Made by a program: the position numbers and the translations under genes
Source: Ruminococcus sp.
GTDB taxonomy: Bacteria > Bacillota > Clostridia > Oscillospirales > Acutalibacteraceae
Direction of reading: 5' to 3'
Length of the DNA: 42,190 nt
Assembly: GCA_022779485.1 (NCBI GenBank)
Contig: JALFTC010000025.1
Coordinates: forward strand, 1-42,190
The notes under the pieces: generated by a model
The model's input: only the letters and a program-made list of their open reading frames with translations
Told to the model about the DNA's origin: nothing
Database searches by the model: none
In this document: positions 16,364-24,868 of the stretch, piece after piece
Layout of the letters: every line of letters starts with the position of its first letter
How positions within the stretch are numbered: the first letter of the stretch is position 1

Positions 16364-17292
16364 TTAGCCGCCCTCGCAACACTTCTCGTCAGATTAACGG
16401 CAGTTGTAGTTGCGTGAACAATGCTCGTCATATTTACCTTAACTGATGAATCAAGTCCGAACTGCTGTGCGATTCTTGGCACTTCGTTTGATGCAAGCAT
16501 TATTCCAAGCCCCAAAAGCATATTTCCGGGGAAGGTCAGCAAACCGAGGAACAGCAGAGTTGTCTGCATAAATGCCGTCAGGCATAGTGCCGCTATTTGT
16601 TTCATCCACTGATTAAAGCCGTCCTGATAACCTCTCGGAACGCTGAACATATACAACGCACCTACCGCCATCTGAATGAGCAGAATTCCTCCACGCTTGA
16701 TGTTGGCAAAAAATATCTTTATTACGCAGTAGGCAAAAGCTATCAAGCATAAAAGATTCAGCAATCCGAATGTTGTCTGTGTTGCTACTGCAAAACTGCC
16801 CTCTAAAACACTCGTACTCTGTCCGGCTAAATCAATGCTTTGCTGTCCCGCCATTATGGATGACAAATCCTTTGAAAATGTGTTTTGCAGGCTGATGCAG
16901 AACTTGTACAGTTCCACAGGCACAACGCCGAACAGCGAACAAGCAAAGAAACCTTTAAGCACATTAATGGCTGTAGTTTTGATATTTGCTCTTCCGTTCT
17001 GATATTCAATAGCCACATCGAACACGGCAACGACCGTTCCTGCGACGAACAATGCCCAGCCGAAAAGCGTAAACAGATTTATTGTCGCCTGCACCCATTC
17101 AAGGTCAAACACGTCTGCTCCCATATTTCCCATCATTGTGAAGAAATCTGCAACAGCGTTGTAAATCGTTTCATAGAACCACTGTAACATTGTGTTCCAT
17201 ATTGCATTTGAAATTTGCTCACCGAGGTAATCAAACACACCGCCTATGGCACTGCCGATCCCACCGATGAAATCTCCTATCCAATCAAAAAT
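16360..17292 (-). CDS. TrbL/VirB6-like polytopic mating-pore protein, apparent AUU start
   Basis: About 310 aa. It begins with an amphipathic region rich in Gly (WIGDFIGGIGSAIGGVFDYLGEQ). At least five membrane segments follow, including LFTLFGWALFVAGTVVAVFDV, LLNLLCLIAFAYCVIKIFF and FMQTTLLFLGLLTFPGNMLLGLG. The layout fits TrbL/VirB6-type channel proteins of Tn1549-like elements. The SD GCGAGGTGAT is perfect, but the only codon at proper distance in frame is ATT (17292), giving MFDWIGDF. A GTG at 17301 is inside the SD itself and can hardly be the start. A hairpin lies directly upstream. Confidence 0.82.
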   Translation of the reverse strand: MFDWIGDFIGGIGSAIGGVFDYLGEQISNAIWNTMLQWFYETIYNAVADFFTMMGNMGADVFDLEWVQATINLFTLFGWALFVAGTVVAVFDVAIEYQNGRANIKTTAINVLKGFFACSLFGVVPVELYKFCISLQNTFSKDLSSIMAGQQSIDLAGQSTSVLEGSFAVATQTTFGLLNLLCLIAFAYCVIKIFFANIKRGGILLIQMAVGALYMFSVPRGYQDGFNQWMKQIAALCLTAFMQTTLLFLGLLTFPGNMLLGLGIMLASNEVPRIAQQFGLDSSVKVNMTSIVHATTTAVNLTRSVARAAK

Positions 17293-17308
17293 ATAAATCA
17301 CCTCGCAA

Positions 17309-17338
17309 AAGGCTGTTATGATTCAACACAACAGCCTT
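17309..17338 (-). terminator. Terminator-like hairpin before the TrbL-like gene
   Basis: Perfect 9-bp stem, AAGGCTGTT with AACAGCCTT, around a 12-base loop, between Maff2 and the TrbL-like gene. On the minus strand four T follow the stem, then the SD; on the plus strand GTTTTT follows. It is one of a set of intra-operon hairpins in the ICE. Confidence 0.6.
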
Positions 17339-17351
17339 GTTTTTATTGTTA

Positions 17352-17696
17352 TCAGAGCACCGTCCAGATGTATAGCGGTGCTGTCAAAGAGAACACAAGA
17401 CAGCCGAAAAGTATTGCCGGCGCGGTGAACTCAAACTGCCCATGCTTTCGGTAGTCCATATACGCCGTAGCGAGCTTTACAAAGAAAAGTATAGCAAGAA
17501 TCATATCCACCGCAGGAAAAACAACATTATTTACTACATTTTTAATCTGTGTTTGTGCAGAGTTCCACGTGCTTTCGATTGCTGATGATACATCGCCTGC
17601 GGCAAAGACTGTTACTGCCGATATTCCGAGCATTAACAGTACAACGGCAACACCAATAAACAATTTCAATATTTTAATTTTGTTTGACTTTATCAT
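17352..17696 (-). CDS. Maff2-family small membrane protein (VirB2/TrbC-like pilin candidate)
   Basis: 114 aa. The N-terminal hydrophobic segment (LKLFIGVAVVLLMLGISAVTVFAAGD) ends in AAGD like a signal peptide. After a short extracellular part come two more hydrophobic segments (VVFPAVDMILAILFFVKLATAYMDY and FTAPAILFGCLVFSLTAPLYIW). The size and layout fit the Maff2 family, found beside TrbL in Tn1549-type elements and thought to play the VirB2 part. SD CGGAGG. The start overlaps the upstream gene by 23 bases. Confidence 0.88.
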   Translation of the reverse strand: MIKSNKIKILKLFIGVAVVLLMLGISAVTVFAAGDVSSAIESTWNSAQTQIKNVVNNVVFPAVDMILAILFFVKLATAYMDYRKHGQFEFTAPAILFGCLVFSLTAPLYIWTVL

Positions 17697-18024
17697 TTTT
17701 TACCTCCGATTTTCTTAAATCATTCTCCGATATATATCTGACTTTGATGTTCAGCTTTTCGGCAAAGCGAATCTCTGTTTTCATCCCCTCGGTTATTTCA
17801 TCACCGAAAACCCAGACCGCATCACACACCCAAAGCATTGAAAGTCCGGCAAGCATACCAAGGTTTCTTTCTTCTTTGTTGTCATCATCTAAAATCAGCG
17901 CATAAAAATGCGGTATGAACGGAGCCATACCGCACTCTAACGCATATTGGGCATATCGTTTTGCGTTTTCAATATTTGCAGATACATTACCGCCCAAAGG
18001 CGAACAGATATACGCCCTGTGCAT
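17674..18024 (-). CDS. Nucleoside 2-deoxyribosyltransferase-like (DUF4406/DUF7768-type) protein
   Basis: 116 aa. MHRAYICSPLGGNVSANIENAKRYAQ has the Y-I-x-(S/G)-P loop of the 2-deoxyribosyltransferase fold. It continues with PFIPHFYA, MLWVCDAVWVFGDEITEGMKTEIRFAEK, the matching acidic/His and Glu positions. Relatives hydrolyse or transfer nucleoside bases. The protein looks cytosolic and would be unusual as a pilus component, yet its start overlaps the adhesin stop (TAATG) and its end overlaps Maff2. It is therefore firmly inside the transfer operon. It may act on nucleotides in defence or counter-defence, or bind a nucleotide signal; this is speculation. Confidence 0.78.
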   Translation of the reverse strand: MHRAYICSPLGGNVSANIENAKRYAQYALECGMAPFIPHFYALILDDDNKEERNLGMLAGLSMLWVCDAVWVFGDEITEGMKTEIRFAEKLNIKVRYISENDLRKSEVKNDKVKQN

Positions 18025-21000
18025 TATTCATCGTCCTCATCTTTCTTCTTGAGTTTGATGATAACTACAGAAACAAGACCGCCAAGCGCAACTGCACCTA
18101 AACCAATCCAGAAACCGAGGTTTGAGTTATCGCCCGTCTGCGGCTTTTCGGGTTCGGGCTGTGGATGAATTGTTACAGTCTGATTCTTGTCATCAATATC
18201 AGCATGAACGGCGATTTCTGTTCCCTCACGGCAGAGAGTTTCAAACACAACAATCTCTGTATCTTTGGTAATTGCAGCGCCGTCAAAGGTAAAGGATACT
18301 GTTACTTCGCCATCTGCTGTTTCGGGTGTGAATGTTACTTCGGAACAAACTTCTTTGCCGTCAACAAGGAATGCCTTGCCTGTTGCTTTGTCCATAAGCA
18401 CACCGCTGATTGTGTATTCTTTTCCTGCTGTGAGGTTCTTGTAGGATACAACATCATCAATGGTAATATCTCCGTTAGCTGTGAATTCTTTTTTGTCGTC
18501 AATGCTTGCCTTTGTTCCGATTTTCGGGATTTTAACAGTTACGGTCTGACCAACGTCCTCAATATCTGTGTGAACTGCAAGCTCTTTATCCTCGCTGTAA
18601 AGACTTTCAAAAACGACAATGTCTGTATCTTTCTTGATATATCTTGCGTCAAAGGTGAATTCTACTGTTACACTGCCTGACGGTTCATCAGGTGTAAATG
18701 TGGTTTCTGAACGGATTTCTTTTTCATCAATTAACAGAGGTTCGCCTGTTGCCTTATCCATAAGAACACCCTTAACCTTGTACTCCTTGCCGGGTACAAG
18801 GTGCTTGTACTCTACCACATCTTCAAGAGTGAACACTTCTGTTGCGCCGACTTCCTTTTTGCTGTCAATAGTTGCAGTTGTTCCGAGTTCAGGTATTTTA
18901 TCGTTCTCAACTGTGATTTCGATAATTTCCTTGTTCTCAGAAATTGTTACGGTATAGTTTTCTTCATTAGGGAGATAACCCTCGGCAGGCTTTAATTCAC
19001 GGACAATGTATTCGCCGTAAAGCACATTTTCAAAAGTGAAGATTCCTTCCTCATTTGATTCGGATGTCAGAATTGCAGTTTTTTCGGTAAACTCTGTTTC
19101 ATCCGTGCTGAATAAGCCGAACAATGCACCTGCGATATTTTCGCCTGTTTCACGGTCAATCTTCAAGCCTTTGATTGTGCCGTAGATGATTTCATTTTTA
19201 ATAGGCTCACCGTCATTTACAGAAATATGAACAGTCGCTGTATCTTGACCTACATACTCAAATACAACAGGGTATTTTTTATCAGAGAGAATATAGTGGC
19301 TGTCAGTGCTGATTTCCTTAACATAGTAACTGCCAATCGGAAGGTCGGTTGTGAAGGTTGCCTTACCTTTTTCATCACAAGTGATAATTTCAAGAAGTCC
19401 GTCCTTCGGAATGGCTGTTCCGTTTGCGGCTTTCAAATCTTCATCAGCGTAAAATCCGAATGAAACATTGCGGATTTCTTCATTGTTTCCGATATTGAAT
19501 TTTTCGTTCTGTTCAAGAATTTTTGTAAGGTCAATTACAACTTTCTGCCTGTCGTTTGTAAATGAGGTTGAAGTGCTGGTCACCTTTTCGTTCTGTCCTG
19601 CATAGGTGAGCTCAATATGATTTACAGTCCTGTTCATAACAAATCCGTAAGGAGCAGTTTTTTCAACAACACGGTATTTGCCGAGGTAAAGCTGTTTACT
19701 TGTTGCTGTGCCTTTTTCACCTGTGGTAATGGTATCAACAAGAGTATCTTTTGTATATCTAATTGTTCCGTCAGGGGTTGTAATGTCCTCATCAGCATAG
19801 ATTTCAAACACCGCACCCGCCAAACCGCTTACAGAATATTCAGGCTGATAGATGGTCGGAAGTGCAACATCATTTCCGTTTTCATCAGTATATCCGCCGC
19901 CGACTTCCGTTACATTCGAGAAAATCTCGCCTGTTTTTTCTACGGTAATTGTGCCTTTCTGCGGAGTGTTTTTCTTCTCAGCTTTTACGATTGTAACGCC
20001 GTTTTCTTCGCTTGTGTTTTCTGCCGTAATATCAAAATATACAGGTGTACTGTCGAGGATATATCCGTATGGAGCCTGCACCTCAATGACTGAATAACCT
20101 TTGCCGTAGGGCAGAGTTTCGGGTGTGATAAGGTAACCGTCAGAATTTGTATAGAAGGTGTCAATAGTCGTTACTACGGGATAGGTGTAGGTCATAGTCA
20201 CGAGTTTGCCGTCAGAATTATAAATCTGAAAGCCTGCGCCTGCATACGGAATCTGTTTGCCTGTTTCGCTGTCAACCTTTACTATCTTTACATAGCTTTC
20301 AAGTGAAGCGTTGTTGATGAGGTATTTATGTGTTTTGCCGTCCTCATTTACAAACACATCAAAATCAGATATGAACTCTGTCCCGTTCCAGCCTCTGGTC
20401 TGATGAACTGTGTATGTGCCGTAGGGCAAATCCTTTGTTTCTGCAAAGCCGTATTCATCACAAGTTAAAATATCACGCTCTGTTTCTTTTGCCTTGTTGT
20501 AACTTCCTGCCGATTTTAAATACACCTGAAATTCTGCACCTTTTTCGGGAGTTTCAATTTTTGTACTGCCGTCATCGGTATGCTTGATAATTGCAATTTT
20601 TCCTTTCAGTATATCCTCGGTTACGCCAATAGAAATGCTGTTATTTTCAATGGTGTATTTCTTTGCTTCTGCACCGATGTGGTATTCGCTTTCGTCGAGA
20701 AGATAACCCTCACTCGGCTCAATTTCTTTTAAGGTCCAGTTGTCACCGCAAACATAATATGAAGTTGTAAAACTGCCGTTCTTGTCTGTGGTGTATTTGT
20801 CAACCAACTTGCCGTTATTGTAGATACCGTAAACTGCTCCTGCGAGTGTTGCGTCACCCTGTGCAGACTTTGTTTCAGCATCTGTTTTTGTAACAGTAAG
20901 ATTCCACTTTTTAAGCACATTTTCAACACTTCTCTGCGTTACCTTGTTCCATTCAATAGATGCAGTCTGTTTTTTGGGAACAACATATCTGTCAGCAGTA

Positions 21001-22379
21001 TCAACTTCTTCAAGAGTATATGGCTTGTTACCGCTAACGAGAACATTTGCAAAAGTAGCAACACCGTCAGCGGTGGTCGTTGCATACAAGTCAATATCAG
21101 CACCGCTTAAAGATGTACCGTAAAGGTGGAATTTTACGCCCTTGTTGAAATTATCCTCACTGGTTTTAACTACTTCAAGACTGCCTTTTTTGAGGACATT
21201 TTCAAAAGTCACCGTTGCAGTCTTTCCGCTTTCAACCTTAACAGTCTGTGATTTCTGCGTTTCGTACTTACTGTCGGTTACTTCTGTGATTGTGTAGTTT
21301 CCGGGAACAAGGTCGGTTAATTCAAATTCGCCCTTTGAGTTTGTCTTAACTGTCTTACTGTAACCATCACCTTTGACGGTAAACTCAATATTTGCAACAT
21401 TGCCGTCCTCGGAGGTTTTGACAAGCTTGAGATTACCCAAGCTTGTCTTGACCTTGAAATATGCTCTTATCGGGTCAGCATCGTTTTCAACACCTGTAAT
21501 GACATCCTGAAGGCTTGCGTCACCGTAGGGAACAAGAGTTGTATTTCCTACGCTCGGCATTGACTTTGCAGAGTTGAATGTTACTGCATCATTGACTGGC
21601 GAAGTTGAAATCAAGGTCAGCTTGTTGCCTGATACCGATGCACTCACACCGCCTGTTGTCTTGAAGCTGAAATCCGAAAGAATATTGTTGCTGTCTGTAA
21701 GTGTTAAAGTGTACTTTCCACCTGAATATTTCATCTCATAGGTTTCAGCCTTTGAAGCGATCGCCGATGCAAAGCTTGGAACGGTTGAATAATTTGCAAG
21801 GCTTTTTGAGATTGCATTGTAAACCGACTTAACTCCGGGATTTGCTCCGCCTGCACATATGCCGTCAATGAACTTTGTATTTGTGCATTTATAGCCTTCG
21901 CCTGTGGAACGGCATCCTGAAACAAACTCCCATACAATCAGCTGTGTTGCTATCCATTTCTGATCCTCTGTTCCGCTTAAGTTTTTCCCTGAACCGGGTT
22001 TGCCGTAAAGCAGAGCAAGGTTGATTGCTTTCTGCTTTGCCGAGCCTAAATTCTTCCACACAGTTGAACCGTCCTCGGTCAGAGTATTGCCCGAGTAGAG
22101 AGTGTGACCGGGTTCAATGCAGTAGGCTTCTTTTCCGTCTGCAAAAATCTTGCAAAGCTCTTCGCCCACTGTACCTACAGTATAACCGTCGTTGACTGTT
22201 GTCTGCTTATATCTGATTATGTTTCCTGCGCTGTCATAACAGTAATCAAAGGTTATTGTCACCTTATCACCGCTTGTCGCACTTACAGGGAAAGTGAACA
22301 TTGTTCCGAATATTACTGCAACCGCAAGTAAAAGTGCGGTTATTCTTGTGAATTTTTTGTTTGACATTAATTTGTTCAT
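18024..22379 (-). CDS. Large LPXTG-like thioester/Cna-B/VaFE surface adhesin
   Basis: 1451 aa from the ATG at 22379 (SD AAGAGG); an upstream ATG lacks an SD. The signal peptide ends near PVSA (residues 31-34). A thioester domain follows, with Cys87 in AYCIEPGH and the glutamine in ATQLIVWEF (residues 144-152), which can bond covalently to host or neighbour-cell proteins. Then come about eight to ten Cna-B/SpaA domains with ITEV/TLEE-type repeats that form isopeptide bonds. Two VaFE repeats follow (TFTPDEP...VVFESL and TFTPETA...VVFETL). The anchor is KPQTGD at about 1412, then a membrane segment and KKKDEDDE. It probably promotes mating-pair formation, anchored by the ICE sortase. Confidence 0.92.
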   Translation of the reverse strand: MNKLMSNKKFTRITALLLAVAVIFGTMFTFPVSATSGDKVTITFDYCYDSAGNIIRYKQTTVNDGYTVGTVGEELCKIFADGKEAYCIEPGHTLYSGNTLTEDGSTVWKNLGSAKQKAINLALLYGKPGSGKNLSGTEDQKWIATQLIVWEFVSGCRSTGEGYKCTNTKFIDGICAGGANPGVKSVYNAISKSLANYSTVPSFASAIASKAETYEMKYSGGKYTLTLTDSNNILSDFSFKTTGGVSASVSGNKLTLISTSPVNDAVTFNSAKSMPSVGNTTLVPYGDASLQDVITGVENDADPIRAYFKVKTSLGNLKLVKTSEDGNVANIEFTVKGDGYSKTVKTNSKGEFELTDLVPGNYTITEVTDSKYETQKSQTVKVESGKTATVTFENVLKKGSLEVVKTSEDNFNKGVKFHLYGTSLSGADIDLYATTTADGVATFANVLVSGNKPYTLEEVDTADRYVVPKKQTASIEWNKVTQRSVENVLKKWNLTVTKTDAETKSAQGDATLAGAVYGIYNNGKLVDKYTTDKNGSFTTSYYVCGDNWTLKEIEPSEGYLLDESEYHIGAEAKKYTIENNSISIGVTEDILKGKIAIIKHTDDGSTKIETPEKGAEFQVYLKSAGSYNKAKETERDILTCDEYGFAETKDLPYGTYTVHQTRGWNGTEFISDFDVFVNEDGKTHKYLINNASLESYVKIVKVDSETGKQIPYAGAGFQIYNSDGKLVTMTYTYPVVTTIDTFYTNSDGYLITPETLPYGKGYSVIEVQAPYGYILDSTPVYFDITAENTSEENGVTIVKAEKKNTPQKGTITVEKTGEIFSNVTEVGGGYTDENGNDVALPTIYQPEYSVSGLAGAVFEIYADEDITTPDGTIRYTKDTLVDTITTGEKGTATSKQLYLGKYRVVEKTAPYGFVMNRTVNHIELTYAGQNEKVTSTSTSFTNDRQKVVIDLTKILEQNEKFNIGNNEEIRNVSFGFYADEDLKAANGTAIPKDGLLEIITCDEKGKATFTTDLPIGSYYVKEISTDSHYILSDKKYPVVFEYVGQDTATVHISVNDGEPIKNEIIYGTIKGLKIDRETGENIAGALFGLFSTDETEFTEKTAILTSESNEEGIFTFENVLYGEYIVRELKPAEGYLPNEENYTVTISENKEIIEITVENDKIPELGTTATIDSKKEVGATEVFTLEDVVEYKHLVPGKEYKVKGVLMDKATGEPLLIDEKEIRSETTFTPDEPSGSVTVEFTFDARYIKKDTDIVVFESLYSEDKELAVHTDIEDVGQTVTVKIPKIGTKASIDDKKEFTANGDITIDDVVSYKNLTAGKEYTISGVLMDKATGKAFLVDGKEVCSEVTFTPETADGEVTVSFTFDGAAITKDTEIVVFETLCREGTEIAVHADIDDKNQTVTIHPQPEPEKPQTGDNSNLGFWIGLGAVALGGLVSVVIIKLKKKDEDDE

Positions 22380-22403
22380 AAAAATACCTCTTTTCAAAAA
22401 ATT

Positions 22404-22427
22404 AGGCAAAGTCCTTTGACTCTGCCT
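22404..22427 (-). terminator. Terminator-like hairpin before the adhesin gene
   Basis: On the minus strand AGGCAGAGTC pairs with GACTTTGCCT around AAAG, 10 bp with one G-U pair, followed by AATTTTTT and then the SD AAGAGG. The mismatch is G-U only in minus-strand RNA (A-C on the other strand). This supports function in the ICE transcript. Confidence 0.7.
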
Positions 22428-22460
22428 GCTGATAAAATATTCTGTTTTTGCTTACTCAAA

Positions 22461-23057
22461 TCATAATTTCATCGCCTCGCTTTCACCGTAATCTTCATCT
22501 ATATCATCAGACTGCTCACTGCCGTCTGTGATATTTACATACTCGCCGATGATGTTCAGTGCTTCATAATAACTGCTCGAACTCGTAACACGACTGCACA
22601 TTTCTTTTGCCTCGTCAGCCATGCCGTTTTGCTTGAGTGTGCGACTTGCAATGCCCAAAAGATTGAATATATTAGAATCACAGCCTATTAATGCACAGTC
22701 GGGTTTGACCTTTTCCTCTTTGTTCTGTTCAGGTTCAAAACCACCGAGCCTGTTATCCACATAGTCGGACAGCCACATTCCTGCAAAGGCTGTGTATGAC
22801 TGCAATCTCCACATTGCAAGCTTGCCGATATCAAGGTGGACATCTTCAAAGGGATAGAGAATACAGGTAACACCGTCACTCTTGAACACCGAAACATTCT
22901 CAAACTTTGTGTCGTCAAGAAGTATTCCCTTGTCCGTGAGCATTTTATTAATGCCGTCCACCCATTCCTGCGTTTCACCGCCGCATCCCTGCAAGATGAG
23001 TCCTTCCTTGCTGTTCATACGGCGGAGGTCTGTTAGAGTTATTTGGTTTATTTTCAT
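22461..23057 (-). CDS. Conserved ICE cytosolic protein of unknown function with acidic tail
   Basis: 198 aa from the ATG at 23057, which has AAAGGA nine bases upstream. It begins MKINQITLTDLRRMNSKEGL and contains LQGCGGETQEWVDGINKML, VSVFKSDGVTCILYPFEDV and WLSDYVDNRLGGF. I recall this as a widespread but uncharacterised protein of Clostridial conjugative elements. The C-terminal third (NIFNLLGIASRTLKQNGM...EALNIIGEYVNI) is helical. The acidic tail IDEDYGESEAMKL resembles the tails of the amidoligase, GGCT-like and DUF4314 proteins. No catalytic motif is evident. Confidence 0.75.
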   Translation of the reverse strand: MKINQITLTDLRRMNSKEGLILQGCGGETQEWVDGINKMLTDKGILLDDTKFENVSVFKSDGVTCILYPFEDVHLDIGKLAMWRLQSYTAFAGMWLSDYVDNRLGGFEPEQNKEEKVKPDCALIGCDSNIFNLLGIASRTLKQNGMADEAKEMCSRVTSSSSYYEALNIIGEYVNITDGSEQSDDIDEDYGESEAMKL

Positions 23058-23082
23058 TGGAATCATTCCTTTCAAAAAAATA

Positions 23083-23106
23083 ACAGCACCCGATTAAGAG
23101 TGCTGT
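23083..23106 (-). terminator. Terminator-like hairpin between the lipoprotein gene and the next gene
   Basis: Perfect 7-bp stem, ACAGCAC with GTGCTGT, around a 10-base loop, with TATTTTTTTG following on the minus strand and then the SD AAAGGA. It has the form of an intrinsic terminator read in the direction of the ICE operon, yet a co-directional gene follows immediately. Confidence 0.7.
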
Positions 23107-23117
23107 CTATACTTTAC

Positions 23118-23873
23118 TTAGCAGTAAACTACATATATTTTGTTGTTTTCTGCAATTACATTGAATGATAAGTCGCTTGGAGTAATGTCACTGCTTTGGT
23201 AGTAATAGGCTACATACTCAACATCACTTTTAAGGTTTGAAGTCAGTTCCGAAGTGCTGTCATAATATGATGCGTTTGTTGGCGAAAACCAACTTGCGTT
23301 GCCTGTATTCAGCGAGGAATCATATTTCATTCCAAGCTGCTGACCGTAGGCTATGCAGGCACTCATCACATACTGAACATCAACCGTTTTTGATTTGGTA
23401 GGCGGTTGTGTAGGTTTTTGCGTTGGCTTTTCCGTAGGTTTCTGCGTTGGCGGTTGCGTCGGTTTTACAGCAGGCCTTTGAGTAGGAGTTTCGGTTTCCT
23501 TTTTATCAGTCGATTCTGATTTAGACTGATTACTATTCACAGTATTCCTGCTGTTGTTCTGAACCTCTGTTTGTGTTTTCTGAATCGGATTCGTTGCCGA
23601 AACAACCGCCGATTTTTGCCCACTGTCAGTTTTTTCTTCGGTTTGGGTATTCTGTTCCGAAGGCTCTGTTTCTTTTGAAACTGTGGCTTTTTCGGTGTTG
23701 GTTGTTGTTTCGGTTGTTGCCATTTCAGAACTTTCCCCAGATACAGAAACACCCACGGAAGTTGAAACCGTGGGTGATAAAGAACTGTTATTCACTTTTT
23801 CTTCTGCAGTGCAAGCTGTGAATGTTCCTGTTGCTAAAATCAATGTCAGCATTATTGCGATTTTCTTTTTCAT
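23118..23873 (-). CDS. Lipoprotein with Thr/Pro-rich stalk
   Basis: 251 aa. A lipoprotein signal peptide ends in a lipobox (TFTACT; Cys21 becomes lipidated). Residues about 25-165 are low complexity, rich in Ser, Thr, Gln and Pro, ending in a KPTQPPTQKPTEKPTQ-type repeat that looks like a wall-spanning stalk. The C-terminal 85 residues (VQYVMSACIAYGQQLGMKYDSS...NNKIYVVYC) form a small globular domain I do not recognise; it ends in a cysteine. Attached to the outer membrane face, it could support mating-pair contact along with the adhesin encoded downstream. Confidence 0.8.
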   Translation of the reverse strand: MKKKIAIMLTLILATGTFTACTAEEKVNNSSLSPTVSTSVGVSVSGESSEMATTETTTNTEKATVSKETEPSEQNTQTEEKTDSGQKSAVVSATNPIQKTQTEVQNNSRNTVNSNQSKSESTDKKETETPTQRPAVKPTQPPTQKPTEKPTQKPTQPPTKSKTVDVQYVMSACIAYGQQLGMKYDSSLNTGNASWFSPTNASYYDSTSELTSNLKSDVEYVAYYYQSSDITPSDLSFNVIAENNKIYVVYC

Positions 23874-23935
23874 ACTATCGCCGTCCTTTCAAGCAACAAG
23901 TATATCCAAAGAATTTGATATGTCCAGACTTAATT

Positions 23936-24358
23936 TTATTTACCTTCTATCATCATTCCCTTCATATTGCTTGTTTTTAATGTTCCCCTGTGAACTACAG
24001 CATTATCCACCTCTTTTCTAATAAGCATATTGTTCATTTGCTCCTCAGAAAAATCTTTGAATTGAATATAACAATCGACACCTATTCTTGCACCTTTACT
24101 CCTTACTATACTAAGATTTTCCTCAAACTTATTTGGATAATTAATATATAGCCAACATAAATTTTTCTCTCTTCGAAATAGTGGTTTCTCCCCAGGTATT
24201 AATCCTCTTTCTAAAATATTGTTCATATTTTCAGCAAAGCAAAAGTGTATAAGTCCATATTGTTTTATATCCATCTTATCCTGACAACTTAATACTGATT
24301 TAGGTGTATGACATAAAAAACCCATATCAATAAGCTTTTTCTTTAAATATTCAAACAT
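23936..24358 (-). CDS. AT-rich orphan, possible ADP-ribosyltransferase/DarT-like fold
   Basis: 140 aa from the ATG at 24358 (GGAG nine bases upstream); a longer GTG frame starts at 24391. The stretch YGLIHFCFAENMNNILERGLIPGEK resembles the entry of DarT/ART-type proteins, in which a histidine strand is followed by a helix and a 'GL' turn. CWLYINYPNKFEENLS and ARIGVDCYIQF could be later strands. The match is weak and no catalytic Glu is proven. Codon use (ATA, AAA, TTA) is visibly more AT-rich than that of flanking genes. Together with its solitary position between the lipoprotein and SpoVG genes, this suggests recent acquisition. Confidence 0.6.
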   Translation of the reverse strand: MFEYLKKKLIDMGFLCHTPKSVLSCQDKMDIKQYGLIHFCFAENMNNILERGLIPGEKPLFRREKNLCWLYINYPNKFEENLSIVRSKGARIGVDCYIQFKDFSEEQMNNMLIRKEVDNAVVHRGTLKTSNMKGMMIEGK

Positions 24359-24452
24359 TTTCTTTTCTCCGTTCGTATTTATATTCTCCACTTCAAATTA
24401 AAAATAGATTATATTAAATTATACAATAGAGAAAACAAACATTCAAACAAAT

Positions 24453-24851
24453 TCACAAAGTCTGCGTAAAGCTTTCCGATTCATCTTCCGACATATCCTC
24501 AGTTTCATTTTCACTCTGCTGTTCATCAAGTGCCTGATGATACGCTTCCATAACCTTGCTGTTTAGCATATCTCTTGACTCCTTTGAAATCGGGTGAGCA
24601 ATCTCGCTGAACTTCGTTTCGCCGTTTTCATCAACATAGTTACTTGCAGGCATTGCAACAAATAAGCCTTTTCTTGAGTTCATCACTCTGATTCCGTGAA
24701 TTGCCACAGCACCGCCGACAGTAACGCTTGCAAACGCCTTTGTGTTGCAATCATCTACATCAACGAGCTTATCAATCCTTACCTTGATATACGGCAGTTT
24801 CCTTTTCTGATTGTTGTTTTTGTTTCCTTTGAAATTTGTATTCTGTGCCAT
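24453..24851 (-). CDS. SpoVG-family protein of the ICE
   Basis: 132 aa. The core YIKVRIDKLVDVDDCNTKAFASVTVGG...IHGIRVMNSRKGLFVAMP is the SpoVG fold signature, flanked by a basic N-terminus and an acidic C-terminal tail (SENETEDMSEDESESF). SpoVG proteins bind nucleic acid and tune gene expression. ICE copies like this are common near the start of Tn1549-type operons and may regulate transfer genes. SD GGAGG lies a few bases before the ATG. It is downstream of the AbrB-like gene with a gap of 17 bases. Confidence 0.9.
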   Translation of the reverse strand: MAQNTNFKGNKNNNQKRKLPYIKVRIDKLVDVDDCNTKAFASVTVGGAVAIHGIRVMNSRKGLFVAMPASNYVDENGETKFSEIAHPISKESRDMLNSKVMEAYHQALDEQQSENETEDMSEDESESFTQTL

Positions 24852-24868
24852 ATGAATTTACCTCCGAT

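Noticed and set aside
18024..22379. Repeats in the adhesin gene as a recombination hotspot or mobile sequence
   Set aside because: The repeats are divergent Cna-B and VaFE domains at protein level, typical for such adhesins, without long identical DNA.
23400..23480. Short tandem DNA repeats, possible CRISPR or satellite
   Set aside because: They encode the KPTQPPTQ-type stalk of the lipoprotein; units are short, imperfect and without spacers. No CRISPR array is seen anywhere in the window.
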